The notes beneath the pieces are model-generated. The model saw nothing but the letters and a program-made list of their open reading frames with translations. It did not search any database and was not told the origin of the DNA. The position numbers and the translations under genes were made by a program. From NCBI GenBank assembly GCA_046540795.1, contig JBKHEN010000009.1, forward strand, positions 1 through 33,750: a DNA stretch of 33,750 nucleotides, in the 5' to 3' direction. The DNA is from JAAAOH01 sp046540795 (GTDB taxonomy: Bacteria; Spirochaetota; Spirochaetia; DSM-27196; PWMO01). Of this stretch, positions 7,898 to 15,939 are shown in pieces. How positions within the stretch are numbered: position 1 is the stretch's first letter; each line of letters begins with the position of its first letter.

Positions 7898-7912
7898 ACC
7901 GTTTCCTACTAT
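7884..7912 (+). promoter_or_regulatory. Strong sigma70 promoter for DUF4912-GH57 unit
   Basis: A perfect -35 TTGACA (7884-7889) and a -10 TACTAT (7907-7912, four of six) are separated by exactly 17 bp. The -35 box lies within the last codons of the methyltransferase gene. Transcription would start near 7919, giving a leader of about 24 nt with a GAGGGA ribosome binding site before ATG 7943. This marks the DUF4912 and GH57 genes as a separate transcription unit. Confidence 0.6.
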
Positions 7913-7942
7913 GCCTATGCTTGGTCTACATGAGGGAATTGT

Positions 7943-8665
7943 ATGATTCGAGATAGGCTCGAGGCCCTTCCCCTGGAGTCTCTTCGCCGGATCGCCGATC
8001 AGTACGACATAGATTTTGTCGAGGGCACGCCGCGGGAAACCCTGGTCGATTTGATCTTCGAGGCGATGGAAGAGTTTCGTCTCGAGAAACAGGCCTCCGA
8101 CACAAACCCCGTGAAGGTAGAGGAATCCAAATACGTCCTCTTCGAAGGTGCGGAGCTCGAGGGTCTGCATGATTCTCCGGACGACCTGGACTTGCCGGAA
8201 GATTACAACGAGACGCGAATCGTCATGATGGTGCGGGATCCCGCATGGGCGTTTGCGTACTGGGAAATCGGTACCTCCACGTTGGACGAGCTGGAAGAAG
8301 ACGACGAGGAAGCCCTGGACCTGGTTCTGCGGGTCACCGGGGGTGAGAGCTCGAACGGCTTCGGCGGCGGGGAGCAGTTCGACATACCCGTAAAGGCCTC
8401 GGATCGGACCTGGTACATCAATCTCCCCCGGCCGGAGGCACGGTATTGGATCGACCTCATTGCCCGGGGCGAAGAGGGGGAGACACTTCTGGCCCGCTCG
8501 AACACCGTCCTGGTTCCCCCGGGAGGACTCATTGACGAGCGTAAGAACGGGGTCTCCCCGTCGGACCATATTATCGCATACTCGGGACTCGAAAAGCTGG
8601 ACGTTGCCCACTATGGAGATACCATTTCGCAGCGAATACTCGGCCTCATGGACGAGAGCTTCTAA
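7943..8665 (+). CDS. DUF4912 domain-containing protein
   Basis: A 240-residue acidic, soluble protein. The first 45 residues (LEALPLESLRRIADQYDIDFVEGTPRETLVDLIFEAM, split here by an internal turn) look like a SAP/Rho-N-terminal-type helix-turn-helix. The centre has the DUF4912 hallmark RDPAWAFAYWEI (about 98-109), followed by a beta-sandwich-like region ending with RSNTVLVPPGG. It is commonly encoded beside GH57 alpha-glucan enzymes, as here, and a role in carbohydrate binding or glycogen metabolism is inferred from that context only. A strong promoter and GAGGGA site precede the gene. The stop is 24 bp before the GH57 start. Confidence 0.88.
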   Translation: MIRDRLEALPLESLRRIADQYDIDFVEGTPRETLVDLIFEAMEEFRLEKQASDTNPVKVEESKYVLFEGAELEGLHDSPDDLDLPEDYNETRIVMMVRDPAWAFAYWEIGTSTLDELEEDDEEALDLVLRVTGGESSNGFGGGEQFDIPVKASDRTWYINLPRPEARYWIDLIARGEEGETLLARSNTVLVPPGGLIDERKNGVSPSDHIIAYSGLEKLDVAHYGDTISQRILGLMDESF

Positions 8666-8689
8666 CCCCTTTCGCAAAGAGGAGTGCCT

Positions 8690-10318
8690 GTGCCCCGTGG
8701 CTACCTTATACTGATGTTACATGCTCACCTGCCGTTCGTGCGGCATCCTGAGCATGAAACCTTCCTCGAGGAAAACTGGCTGTTCGAGGCCATATCCGAG
8801 ACGTATCTCCCTCTGCTTCGGGCCATGGAGCGCCTCGACCGTGACGACGTACCGTTCCGGCTGACCTTTTCCATCTCGCCGATTCTCAGTGCCATGCTGC
8901 GGGACCCGCTGTTGCAGCAGCGCTACATGCGGCATCTCGAGAAGCTGCTCGAGCTGGCCGACAAGGAGCTCCACCGGACCAGGGGTGACCCGCAGATGCA
9001 TCGTGTGGCCGAAATGTATAATGAGCTCTACACGCAGAATTACCTCGATTACACGGAAAAGCACGGACGAGACATATTGGCCGCCCTCGGCTACTACTAC
9101 AAACGGGGCAAGGTCGAGCTGATCACCACTGCGGCCAGCCATCCGTTTCTTCCTCTGTACGAGAGCTATCCGCAGCTCATCGATGCCCAGGTTTCGCTGG
9201 GAATCCAGTCGCATCACGAGGCCTTCGGCAAGTATCCGAAGGGGTTCTGGTTCCCGGAGGCAGGCTACTATCCGGGATTCGAGGAGTATCTGGCACGAAA
9301 CGGGCTGCAGTACTTCTTTGCCGCGACCCATGGGGTCCTCTTTGCGTACAATAAGCCGCCGGCGGGGGTCTATCTGCCGGTTGCCTGCCCGAACGGCGTT
9401 TCGGTTTTCGGCCGCGACATTTATTCGACCAACGCGGTCTGGTCGCCGGAGGAAGGTTATCCGGGAGACCACAGGTACCGCGAGTTCTATCGAGACATCG
9501 GCTACGATTTGCCTCTCGATTATATCGGCCCATACATTCATGAGGGTACGGCCCGTATCCCCACCGGCTTCAAGTACCATGCGGTCACCGGCAACACCGA
9601 TCATAAATTACCCTACGACCCTTCGGAGGCTCAGCGTACCGTACGGAAGCACGCGGACAACTTTCTTTATCGACAGCTACGACTGATCGAGCGGCTCGGG
9701 ACACTTATGGACGACCCACCGGTGATAAGCTCTCCCTTCGACGCGGAGCTCTTCGGGCACTGGTGGTTCGAAGGTCCGGAGTGGATTGAGGCGCTGGCGC
9801 GGCGTATTCATGAGAGCGGCGAAGGGCTCGAGATGATCACGCCCTCGGAGTACCTCAAGCACAACAGCGTGTCGGATACCGTTCAGCCGGCCTTCTCGAG
9901 CTGGGGCACCAAGGGGTACGCGGAGGTATGGCTCGACGGATCGAACGACTGGCTCTATCGACATACGCACAAGGCGGTGGAGCGCATGAGCGAGCTGGTA
10001 CGACGCTTTCCCGATGAGAGTGGCCTCAAGGAACGTGCTCTCAACCAGGCGGCGCGGGAGGTGCTGTTGAGCCTGCAGTCGGACTGGCCGTTCATCATGC
10101 GGGCGGGAACCACCGTGTCCTACGCGGTACGACGGGTGAAGGCGCATATCTACAACTTCACGACGATCTATGAGTCGCTCCGCCGTGGCGCAATAAGTAC
10201 GGAATGGCTGACTCGTCTCGAGCGTACCAACAACGTGTTCCCGAACATCGATTACCGGATCTTCGGGACCCGTATCGGCCGACGTGCGCCGGTCGGAGCA
10301 CCCGCCGTCCGCAAGTAG
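8690..10318 (+). CDS. GH57 family glucan-branching-type enzyme (DUF1957)
   Basis: A 542-residue glycoside hydrolase family 57 protein of the 1,4-alpha-glucan branching enzyme subgroup. The N-terminal strand GYLILMLHAHLPFVRHPE is the family start. The predicted nucleophile is Glu190 in GFWFPEAGYYPG and the predicted acid/base is Asp351 in SPFDAELFGHWWFEGPEW, which correspond well to the characterised archaeal enzyme (about 183 and 354). The C-terminal helical domain (SDWPFIMRAGTTVSYAVRRVKAHIYNF) is typical of DUF1957. Both catalytic residues are present, so it should be active. GTG 8684 opens the frame but overlaps the AAAGAGGAG site; GTG 8690, 5 nt behind it, is the better start. It probably forms or remodels glycogen together with its DUF4912 neighbour. 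Confidence 0.93.
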   Translation: MPRGYLILMLHAHLPFVRHPEHETFLEENWLFEAISETYLPLLRAMERLDRDDVPFRLTFSISPILSAMLRDPLLQQRYMRHLEKLLELADKELHRTRGDPQMHRVAEMYNELYTQNYLDYTEKHGRDILAALGYYYKRGKVELITTAASHPFLPLYESYPQLIDAQVSLGIQSHHEAFGKYPKGFWFPEAGYYPGFEEYLARNGLQYFFAATHGVLFAYNKPPAGVYLPVACPNGVSVFGRDIYSTNAVWSPEEGYPGDHRYREFYRDIGYDLPLDYIGPYIHEGTARIPTGFKYHAVTGNTDHKLPYDPSEAQRTVRKHADNFLYRQLRLIERLGTLMDDPPVISSPFDAELFGHWWFEGPEWIEALARRIHESGEGLEMITPSEYLKHNSVSDTVQPAFSSWGTKGYAEVWLDGSNDWLYRHTHKAVERMSELVRRFPDESGLKERALNQAAREVLLSLQSDWPFIMRAGTTVSYAVRRVKAHIYNFTTIYESLRRGAISTEWLTRLERTNNVFPNIDYRIFGTRIGRRAPVGAPAVRK

Positions 10319-10339
10319 ACCCCCTCCGACAATTACATA

Positions 10340-10381
10340 CTACACATATTTGTAGCACTCATCCCGTGTCGGGTCGTTTTT
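10340..10381 (+). terminator. Weak terminator-like region after the GH57 gene
   Basis: Two small hairpins follow the GH57 stop. The first is CTACA/TGTAG (10340-10344 with 10351-10355, loop CATATT). The second is CCCG/CGGG (10363-10366 with 10370-10373, loop TGT), followed after TCG by five T residues (10377-10381). The stems are only 5 and 4 bp, so this is at best a weak intrinsic terminator, but it sits where one is expected, between two transcription units. Confidence 0.3.
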
Positions 10382-10406
10382 CGCCGGAACTATTCTGTCT
10401 ACTACG

Positions 10407-10434
10407 TTGACAGCACGCCGGGATGCAATAGAAT
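10407..10434 (+). promoter_or_regulatory. Sigma70 promoter of the mraZ division cluster
   Basis: A perfect TTGACA (10407-10412) and TAGAAT (10429-10434, five of six) are separated by 16 bp. Transcription should start near 10441, giving a leader of about 48 nt before the mraZ ATG at 10489. It is the clearest promoter upstream of the whole 10489-33750 block, and the putative MraZ operator repeats lie immediately downstream. Confidence 0.65.
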
Positions 10435-10445
10435 GAGCAAAGCAG

Positions 10446-10480
10446 TGGGAAAAGGTGGGGGAAATTAGGATAAAGTGGCA
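10446..10480 (+). promoter_or_regulatory. Putative MraZ operator: four TGGGN-like repeats, 10-bp period
   Basis: TGGGA (10446-10450), TGGGG (10456-10460), TAGGA (10466-10470) and TGGCA (10476-10480) are each separated by exactly 5 bp, one DNA turn apart. MraZ is known in E. coli to bind TGGGN repeats with 5-nt spacers upstream of its own gene. The two upstream repeats match perfectly and the last two have one change each. The block lies between the inferred transcription start and the mraZ ATG, so bound MraZ would repress its own operon. Confidence 0.65.
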
Positions 10481-10488
10481 GATACGTC

Positions 10489-10929
10489 ATGATCACGGGA
10501 CAATTTCGGAACTCCCTCGACGACAAGGGACGACTTCTTATCCCCGCAAAGCTGCGGGGGGAGATTCCGGGGAGCGAACTCGTGATCACGCGGGGTATCG
10601 ATCGCTGTCTGTGGTTGTTTCCACCGGAGGAGTGGAAGAACATCTCCGACAGCCTGATGGGCGCGGCGAGCCCCTTCGAACGGAAGGCGCGGTTACTGCA
10701 GCGTCGAATCATCGCACCGGCCCAGGAGATCGAGATCGACAAGACCGGGCGGGTGAACATACCGCACGCTCTGCAGGAGGCTGTCGGCCTCAAAGGGGAG
10801 TGCGTGATTCAGGGCATCAAGCGGTTCATCGAGGTCTGGGACGTCGATGAATACGAGTCATACTTGGAGGAGAGCGAGGGTGAGTTCCAAGAGGCGGCCG
10901 AGGAACTGGGAGGACGCATTTCCTTCTGA
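10489..10929 (+). CDS. mraZ: Transcriptional regulator MraZ
   Basis: MraZ is an AbrB-fold DNA-binding protein that forms ring-shaped oligomers and represses the division (dcw) cluster that it heads. The 146-residue protein has the two characteristic half-repeats: an N-terminal FRNSLDDKGRLLIPAKLRGE (about 6-25) and a second IEIDKTGRVNIPHALQEAVGL (about 83-103), each with the DxKGR/DxTGR turn. The length is typical. The ATG has a poor ribosome binding site; the nearest purine-rich runs are part of the operator repeats. A stop codon just upstream in frame (10471) rules out a longer form. It is the first gene of the division block, behind a strong promoter and its own likely operator. Confidence 0.96.
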   Translation: MITGQFRNSLDDKGRLLIPAKLRGEIPGSELVITRGIDRCLWLFPPEEWKNISDSLMGAASPFERKARLLQRRIIAPAQEIEIDKTGRVNIPHALQEAVGLKGECVIQGIKRFIEVWDVDEYESYLEESEGEFQEAAEELGGRISF

Positions 10930-10945
10930 GGGACGGTGAGCTGCC

Positions 10946-11902
10946 ATGGAGTACCTGCACACGCCGGTTATGCCGAGCGAGGTGCTCGAATGGCTCGCCC
11001 CCTCCGACGAGGAGCAGCTCCTCGTCGATGCGACCGTGGGGGAAGGCGGACACTCGGCACTGTTTCTGGAATCCCACCCGACTCTCCATGTCATCGGCGT
11101 CGATGCCGATCCGCGGATGACGGAGCGAGCCCACAGCCGGCTCGCTCCGTTCGGAGATCGCGTCGAGCTGCGACAGGCGTGGTTCGACGAGTTCTTCGAC
11201 AGTTATGCCGAGGCCCGGGCACCGGACCGCATCCTGCTCGATCTCGGCGTTTCCGGCTATCACTTTGCCGGATCAGGCCGCGGGTTCTCATTTCGGGGAA
11301 CCGAGCCGTTGGACATGCGGCTTGACCCCGACTCCGGCCCGTCGGCGGAGGATCTGGTGCATGCGTTGACCGAGGGAGAGCTGGCGGACATGATCTATGA
11401 GTACGGGGAAGAACGGTACGCAAGGCGCATCGCCGAGCGTATCGTTCGCGAGCGCGGTAATCGCCGCATCGCGACGACCGCAGACCTCGCGCAGATCGTA
11501 TGGCGCGCGGTCCCGCGCCAGTATCGCCATGGGCGGATACACCCCGCGACGAGAACGTTCCAGGCACTGCGAATTGCGGTGAACCGGGAGCTCGAGCGCG
11601 TCGAACGGGGGCTGGAAGCGGCGTTACGGGTGCTTATCCCGGGAGGTATCATCGGTGTGATCGCCTTCCACTCCCTGGAGGATCGACGGGTGAAACACTG
11701 CTTTCGCCGGCACGAATATCGCTCCAAGAGGGCGGAATCCGAGCCGATGTCTTTGGAGAGGGAGTCTCTATTGCGTATCCTGACGAAGAAGCCGCTCATG
11801 CCGGGCGAGGAAGAGCGTCGGCGTAACCCGGCGGCACGGAGCGCACGCTTTCGCGTGGCACGGAAGCTCGCCGCCTCGGCTGCGGCGGAGGGGGGGAGGT
11901 GA
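10946..11902 (+). CDS. rsmH: 16S rRNA (cytosine-1402 N4) methyltransferase RsmH
   Basis: RsmH (MraW) methylates N4 of C1402 in the 16S rRNA P site using S-adenosylmethionine. The 318-residue protein shows HTPVMPSEVLEWL at the start, the SAM loop VDATVGEGGHS (27-37), GVDADPRM, DRILLDLGVSGYHF, RGFSFRGTEPLDMRLD, HPATRTFQALRIAVNREL and GVIAFHSLEDRRVKH, all family signatures in order. GGTGAG lies 5 nt before the ATG. The 3' end overlaps ftsL as GTGA. The standard position after mraZ confirms the identity. Confidence 0.97.
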   Translation: MEYLHTPVMPSEVLEWLAPSDEEQLLVDATVGEGGHSALFLESHPTLHVIGVDADPRMTERAHSRLAPFGDRVELRQAWFDEFFDSYAEARAPDRILLDLGVSGYHFAGSGRGFSFRGTEPLDMRLDPDSGPSAEDLVHALTEGELADMIYEYGEERYARRIAERIVRERGNRRIATTADLAQIVWRAVPRQYRHGRIHPATRTFQALRIAVNRELERVERGLEAALRVLIPGGIIGVIAFHSLEDRRVKHCFRRHEYRSKRAESEPMSLERESLLRILTKKPLMPGEEERRRNPAARSARFRVARKLAASAAAEGGR

Positions 11903-12198
11903 AGAGATACCTCGTCATCGCCTGTATCCTTTCCGTGCCGATCGCGCTGTTCGTGAACGTCTGGCAGTCCTACCGCTACGAATCGCTCCAGCGGGAAACC
12001 GTTCGCCTGGAACGGGCGCAGGAAGAAGCGATAGAGAGGAATAAGCGACTCATCGCCGGAATCGCGGTGTTGCGATCGCCGGCACGAATACAGGACCTCG
12101 CGGAATCCGAGCTCGAGCTGGAGCGCTCGGTTCCGGCGCGGACGGTATTCGTACGGGTTCGCTCTGGGGGGGAACATGGCGAGGTCGGTGCTCCTTGA
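11899..12198 (+). CDS. ftsL: Cell division protein FtsL-like
   Basis: A 99-residue bitopic membrane protein. It has a short cytoplasmic start (MKRY), one membrane segment (about 5-21, LVIACILSVPIALFVNV), and a periplasmic heptad region (ESLQRETVRLERAQEEAIERNKRL, about 28-52, broken by no prolines) followed by LRSPARIQDLAESELELE, the usual FtsL/DivIC ending. FtsL joins FtsQ (DivIB) and a DivIC/FtsB-type partner in the complex that activates septal peptidoglycan synthesis. Identification rests on topology and position between rsmH and murF more than on sequence, as FtsL is poorly conserved. The start is GTG 11899, overlapping the rsmH stop, with GGAGG about 7 nt upstream. The gene overlaps murF by 23 bp. 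No ftsI follows. Confidence 0.85.
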   Translation: MKRYLVIACILSVPIALFVNVWQSYRYESLQRETVRLERAQEEAIERNKRLIAGIAVLRSPARIQDLAESELELERSVPARTVFVRVRSGGEHGEVGAP

Positions 12199-13681
12199 TT
12201 CGGTGCATGCCGTCGCAAGAAGCGTAGACGGCACCGTGCTCGGCCGCGGGGATCGGCCTGTCACCGCGGTCACCATCGATTCCCGGTCGGCCGACTCAGG
12301 CAGCCTGTTTGTGGCCCTTCCCGGTCGCCACACCGACGGTCACGCCTTTCTCGCGGATGTGCTCGGGGCGGGCGCCGCCGCACTGGTGCGGGCGGACGTC
12401 GTGGCCGAACGGCGGCAGGAGCTCGAGGGCCTTCTCGCCGAGGGAGCCGGCTCGCTGTGCGTCGTGGAGAATCCCCTTCGTGCACTTCAGCAACTCGCCG
12501 CCGAGCGGCTGCATCGGTTCGATCGTCTCAGACGCGTCGCGGTAACCGGCAGCAACGGTAAGACCACGACGAAAGAGATGATCGCCTCCGTGCTTTTGCA
12601 GAAGGCAGCTACGTTCAAGACCCGGGGCAACTACAATTCTGAAATAGGGATCCCTCTCTCGGTCTTCGAGGTGAACGAAACGCATCGGTTCGGCGTATTC
12701 GAGCTCGGGATGAACCATGTGGGGGAGATGGAGACCTTAGCTGAGATCGTGCGGCCCGAGGTGGCCGTTGTGACCAACATCGGCACGGCGCATATCGGTC
12801 TCGTCGGCTCACGGGAGGCAATAGCGCGGGAGAAGAGCAAGATTTTCTCGCGGTTCGACGGTCGCCAGACTGCGGTCATACCGGAGGCCGATCGGTTTCG
12901 TCCGGTCCTCGAGGATGGGCTCGCGGGAAGCGTGGTTCCTTTCGGGGAAGAGAGCACGGCGGGATTCGAGGGAGCAAGCCCCAGGGGGCTCGACGGCAGC
13001 GTGCTGCGATGGCGAGGCAGGGAGATACGTTTGCCGTTGCCGGGCAGGCACAACGTCCGAAATGCGCTGGCAGCGGTGACCGTCGGTGAGCTCCTCGGTT
13101 GTACGGAGGGCCAGATCGCGGCAGGACTCGAATCGGTGCGGGCGGAATTCGGTCGTGGTGAGGTGTATCACGGCCGGATTACGCTCCTGCAGGATGCCTA
13201 CAACGCCAATGTGGAATCAATGCGCGAAGCGGTGCGGCTGGTAGACGAAACGCCGACCCCCATGGGGCGCAAGATCCTCGTACTCGGTGCCATGTACGAA
13301 CTCGGGGAACACGCCGCCGAGCATCATGGAGATGTCGTCGACGCGGTGAAGGCCTCGCGAGCGGACATCGCCGTATTCTTCGGTGAAGAGTTCGAGGAAG
13401 CGGCCCTTGCCGCGGGTGCGCGAAGAGACGCTTTGCCGGGCGAATCCGTACCGGTTGCCACCACGGTAACCACCGCACCGGCCGCCACCGCGGTAAGCGC
13501 CGACGATAGGCCGGCGAACGGGGGGGAGAACACGCCTGTTCTTGCGTGGACGGCGGACTTCGAGACCTTGCGCCGGTTGGTCTGTGATACGGTGCGGAAG
13601 GGTGACCTCGTGCTCCTCAAAGGGAGTCGGGGAACACGGCTCGAGCGTCTGGTCCCGTGCTTGAGGGAAGGGGAGGAGTAA
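12176..13681 (+). CDS. murF: UDP-MurNAc-tripeptide:D-Ala-D-Ala ligase MurF
   Basis: MurF adds D-alanyl-D-alanine to the UDP-MurNAc tripeptide with ATP, the last cytoplasmic step of the muropeptide. The 501 residues include the N-terminal substrate domain (VTAVTIDSRSADSGSLFVALPG), the ATP loop VTGSNGKTTTKE (from residue 124), FKTRGNYNSEIGIPLSV, FELGMNHVGEME, VVTNIGTAHIGLVGS, the central LPGRHNVRNALAAV and the C-terminal ILQDAYNANVESMREAV. MurF is usually about 450-470 residues. The excess here is partly a low-complexity Val/Ala/Thr/Pro linker in the C-terminal domain (encoded around 13440-13530) between AGARRDALPG and VLAWTADFETL. The ATG lies inside the end of ftsL behind a G-rich run. The next gene starts 3 bp after its stop. 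Confidence 0.96.
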   Translation: MARSVLLDSVHAVARSVDGTVLGRGDRPVTAVTIDSRSADSGSLFVALPGRHTDGHAFLADVLGAGAAALVRADVVAERRQELEGLLAEGAGSLCVVENPLRALQQLAAERLHRFDRLRRVAVTGSNGKTTTKEMIASVLLQKAATFKTRGNYNSEIGIPLSVFEVNETHRFGVFELGMNHVGEMETLAEIVRPEVAVVTNIGTAHIGLVGSREAIAREKSKIFSRFDGRQTAVIPEADRFRPVLEDGLAGSVVPFGEESTAGFEGASPRGLDGSVLRWRGREIRLPLPGRHNVRNALAAVTVGELLGCTEGQIAAGLESVRAEFGRGEVYHGRITLLQDAYNANVESMREAVRLVDETPTPMGRKILVLGAMYELGEHAAEHHGDVVDAVKASRADIAVFFGEEFEEAALAAGARRDALPGESVPVATTVTTAPAATAVSADDRPANGGENTPVLAWTADFETLRRLVCDTVRKGDLVLLKGSRGTRLERLVPCLREGEE

Positions 13682-13684
13682 CTC

Positions 13685-14764
13685 ATGTTCCGGGAATTCC
13701 TGTATCCACTGGTGCGGTATTTCACACCGTTCAACGTCTTTCAGTATATCACCTTTCGCGCCGCGTATGCCGCGATCACGGCACTTCTTATCTGTTTCAT
13801 CTTCGGGCCGACAATCATCCGTTTTCTCACGGAGCGTCAGGCGGGCGAGATCATTCGCTCGGAAGGCCCCGAGACTCACCAGGCCAAGTCGGGCACCCCG
13901 ACGATGGGCGGGGTGATGATCATCCTTGCGATCACCGTTTCCTCGATTCTGTGGATGGACATATCGATCATTCATACCTGGGTCGCGTTGCTCTCGGTGG
14001 TAGGGTTCGGTCTCCTCGGCTTCGTAGACGACTGGCTGAAAATCTACCGTAGCGACTCCGGTGGAATGCAGGCATCGGTGAAGTTCACCGGGCAAGTTGT
14101 ACTGGCGCTCGCGGTATCGTTATTCCTCTACTTCAACTCCAGCCACTACACGACGCTCCTCTACATTCCCTTCATCAAGCAGCCCATTCTCGACCTCGGG
14201 CCACTGTATATCCCCTTCGGAGTGCTGCTCCTGGTGGGAACTACGAACGCCGTCAACCTCACCGACGGTCTGGACGGGCTTGCAACGGGACTGGTTATTC
14301 TGGTGGGGCTGACGTTTACCGGCCTCTCCTATCTCGCCGGACGCGTCGACTTCGCCGAGTACCTGCAAATCCCCTTTCTTCCCGGGGCGGGGGAGTTGGC
14401 GGTGTTTACCCTGGCCTTGGTGGGCGCCTGCGTCGGGTTCCTGTGGTTCAACGCGCACCCTGCGGAGGTGATGATGGGCGACACGGGGAGCCTTGCCCTC
14501 GGTGGTGCCATTGGGGTGATGGCGATGATGATCAAGAAGGAAATACTGCTCATCGTGGTCGGCGGCGTGTTCGTGCTGGAGGCCGCGTCGGTCATCATCC
14601 AGGTGGCCTCATACAAGCTGCGAGGAAAGCGGGTTTTTCATATGGCGCCGCTGCACCACCATTTCGAGTTGCTGGGATGGGCGGAGTCGAAGGTCGTGTT
14701 GCGTATGTGGATACTGGGCGGGTTGTTCGCGATTCTGAGTTTGTCGACGTTGAAGCTGAGGTGA
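13685..14764 (+). CDS. mraY: Phospho-MurNAc-pentapeptide translocase MraY
   Basis: MraY is an integral membrane enzyme that transfers phospho-MurNAc-pentapeptide from UDP to undecaprenyl phosphate, producing lipid I. The 359-residue length is standard, with about ten hydrophobic segments. The signatures are KSGTPTMGG, the double Asp FVDDWLK (D115, D116), NLTDGLDGLA (191-200, with D194 and D197), FNAHPAEVMMGDTGSLALGG (written here as two adjoining motifs: FNAHPAEV and MMGDTGS) and the C-terminal MAPLHHHFEL. All catalytic Asp and His residues are present. GGGGAGGAG stands before the ATG. The step follows MurF directly and the order murF-mraY-ftsW is the short spirochaete form of the cluster, without murD between them. 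Confidence 0.97.
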   Translation: MFREFLYPLVRYFTPFNVFQYITFRAAYAAITALLICFIFGPTIIRFLTERQAGEIIRSEGPETHQAKSGTPTMGGVMIILAITVSSILWMDISIIHTWVALLSVVGFGLLGFVDDWLKIYRSDSGGMQASVKFTGQVVLALAVSLFLYFNSSHYTTLLYIPFIKQPILDLGPLYIPFGVLLLVGTTNAVNLTDGLDGLATGLVILVGLTFTGLSYLAGRVDFAEYLQIPFLPGAGELAVFTLALVGACVGFLWFNAHPAEVMMGDTGSLALGGAIGVMAMMIKKEILLIVVGGVFVLEAASVIIQVASYKLRGKRVFHMAPLHHHFELLGWAESKVVLRMWILGGLFAILSLSTLKLR

Positions 14765-14781
14765 GGTAGGTGAGATAACGG

Positions 14782-15939
14782 ATGAACCGCTTTGTAGTGG
14801 AACGCACCGCAAATCAGCGCTCCATGGATCCCGTTCTGTTGGCCGTGCTCGTGCTGCTGGTCACGGTAGGGGTATCGATGCTGTTCTCCGCCTCCTATTT
14901 CCGAGCGTCCAATCTCTTCGGTGATCCGCTTTACTTCTTCAGGCGGCAGGTGCTCTGGGTCCTCCTGGGTACAGCGGGCGCGGTGGTGGCTTCGCGTATC
15001 AGCCTGGGGCTCCTGCAGCGGCATATGCGGCTGATACTCGGCGTTACCCTGCTGTTAATGCTTCTCACCTTTGTGCCGGGTATCGGTACCGAGTTCCTCG
15101 GAGCACGTCGCTGGATATTCGTCTTCGGATACTCGGTGCAACCCTCGGAGCTGGCCAAGCTCACCGTGGTTCTGTACTTGGCCTACATTCTCAGCCGAAA
15201 ACAGGACCGGATGGACGATGCCGTGAACGCGCTGTTGCCGCCGTTGATCGTGGTGGGCGTCGTGGCGTTGCTCATCTATCTGCAGAATGACTTCTCCACC
15301 GCCTTCTTTATCGTTTTCGTGGCGCTTGCGGTGTTCTTCGTTGCCGACATGCCCCTCCGTTACTTCACGGGCCTGGCGGTCATGACCTTTCCTCTCGGCC
15401 TGATCCTGCTCCTGAGCAGGGAGCATCGGGTGAATCGCATCATTTCGTTCATTGAGCCGGAGTGGGATCCGGCGGGTACCGGATATCAGGTTGCCACCTC
15501 GATGGCGGCCCTGCGTGCCGGGGGGCTGTGGGGTGAGGGTATCGGTCGGAGTGCGGAGAAGATCGGGCGGCTCCCGGAAGCGCACTCGGACTTCGTGTTT
15601 GCGGTGGTAGCGGAGGAAATAGGCTTTGTCGGCATGCTGCTGATCTTCGCCTTGTTCTGCGTGTTCGCATATCGTGGTTACCTCATCGCGTATCTGGCAA
15701 CGGACCGCTTTGTTTCGCTGTCGGCCTTCGGGATCACATCCGTGGTGATGCTTCAAGCCTTGCTGAACTTTGCGGTCGTCTCGGGGCTCGTACCCGCGAC
15801 CGGCGTGCCGCTTCCGTTCTTCTCCTCCGGCGGCTCGTCGGTGTTCATGACCCTGGTCAACTCCGGGTTACTCCTCAATCTATCTCGGTACGTCGAGCTT
15901 CCGGAATCCGTGGAATGGGGAGGCGCGTATCATGGCTGA
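14782..15939 (+). CDS. ftsW: Peptidoglycan glycosyltransferase FtsW
   Basis: FtsW is a SEDS-family membrane polymerase that makes septal glycan strands from lipid II together with a class B PBP. The 385-residue, multi-pass protein has LFSASYF after the first membrane helix, ARRWIFVFGYSVQPSELAKL, LQNDFSTAFFIV, GYQVATSMAALRAGGLWGEG, the LPEAHSDFVFAVVAEEIGFVG loop (in two parts: LPEAHSDFVF and AVVAEEIGF) and VPATGVPLPFFSSGGSS near the end, all typical of FtsW. GGTGAG lies about 8 nt before the ATG. The 3' end overlaps ftsQ by 8 bp. Its usual partner FtsI/PBP is not encoded in the window, nor is MurG, which supplies lipid II. Confidence 0.96.
   Translation: MNRFVVERTANQRSMDPVLLAVLVLLVTVGVSMLFSASYFRASNLFGDPLYFFRRQVLWVLLGTAGAVVASRISLGLLQRHMRLILGVTLLLMLLTFVPGIGTEFLGARRWIFVFGYSVQPSELAKLTVVLYLAYILSRKQDRMDDAVNALLPPLIVVGVVALLIYLQNDFSTAFFIVFVALAVFFVADMPLRYFTGLAVMTFPLGLILLLSREHRVNRIISFIEPEWDPAGTGYQVATSMAALRAGGLWGEGIGRSAEKIGRLPEAHSDFVFAVVAEEIGFVGMLLIFALFCVFAYRGYLIAYLATDRFVSLSAFGITSVVMLQALLNFAVVSGLVPATGVPLPFFSSGGSSVFMTLVNSGLLLNLSRYVELPESVEWGGAYHG

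Noticed and set aside
7115..8677. Minus-strand open frame of 520 codons
   Set aside because: It covers the methyltransferase and DUF4912 genes, both with clear conserved motifs on the + strand; long antisense frames are expected at this G+C content.
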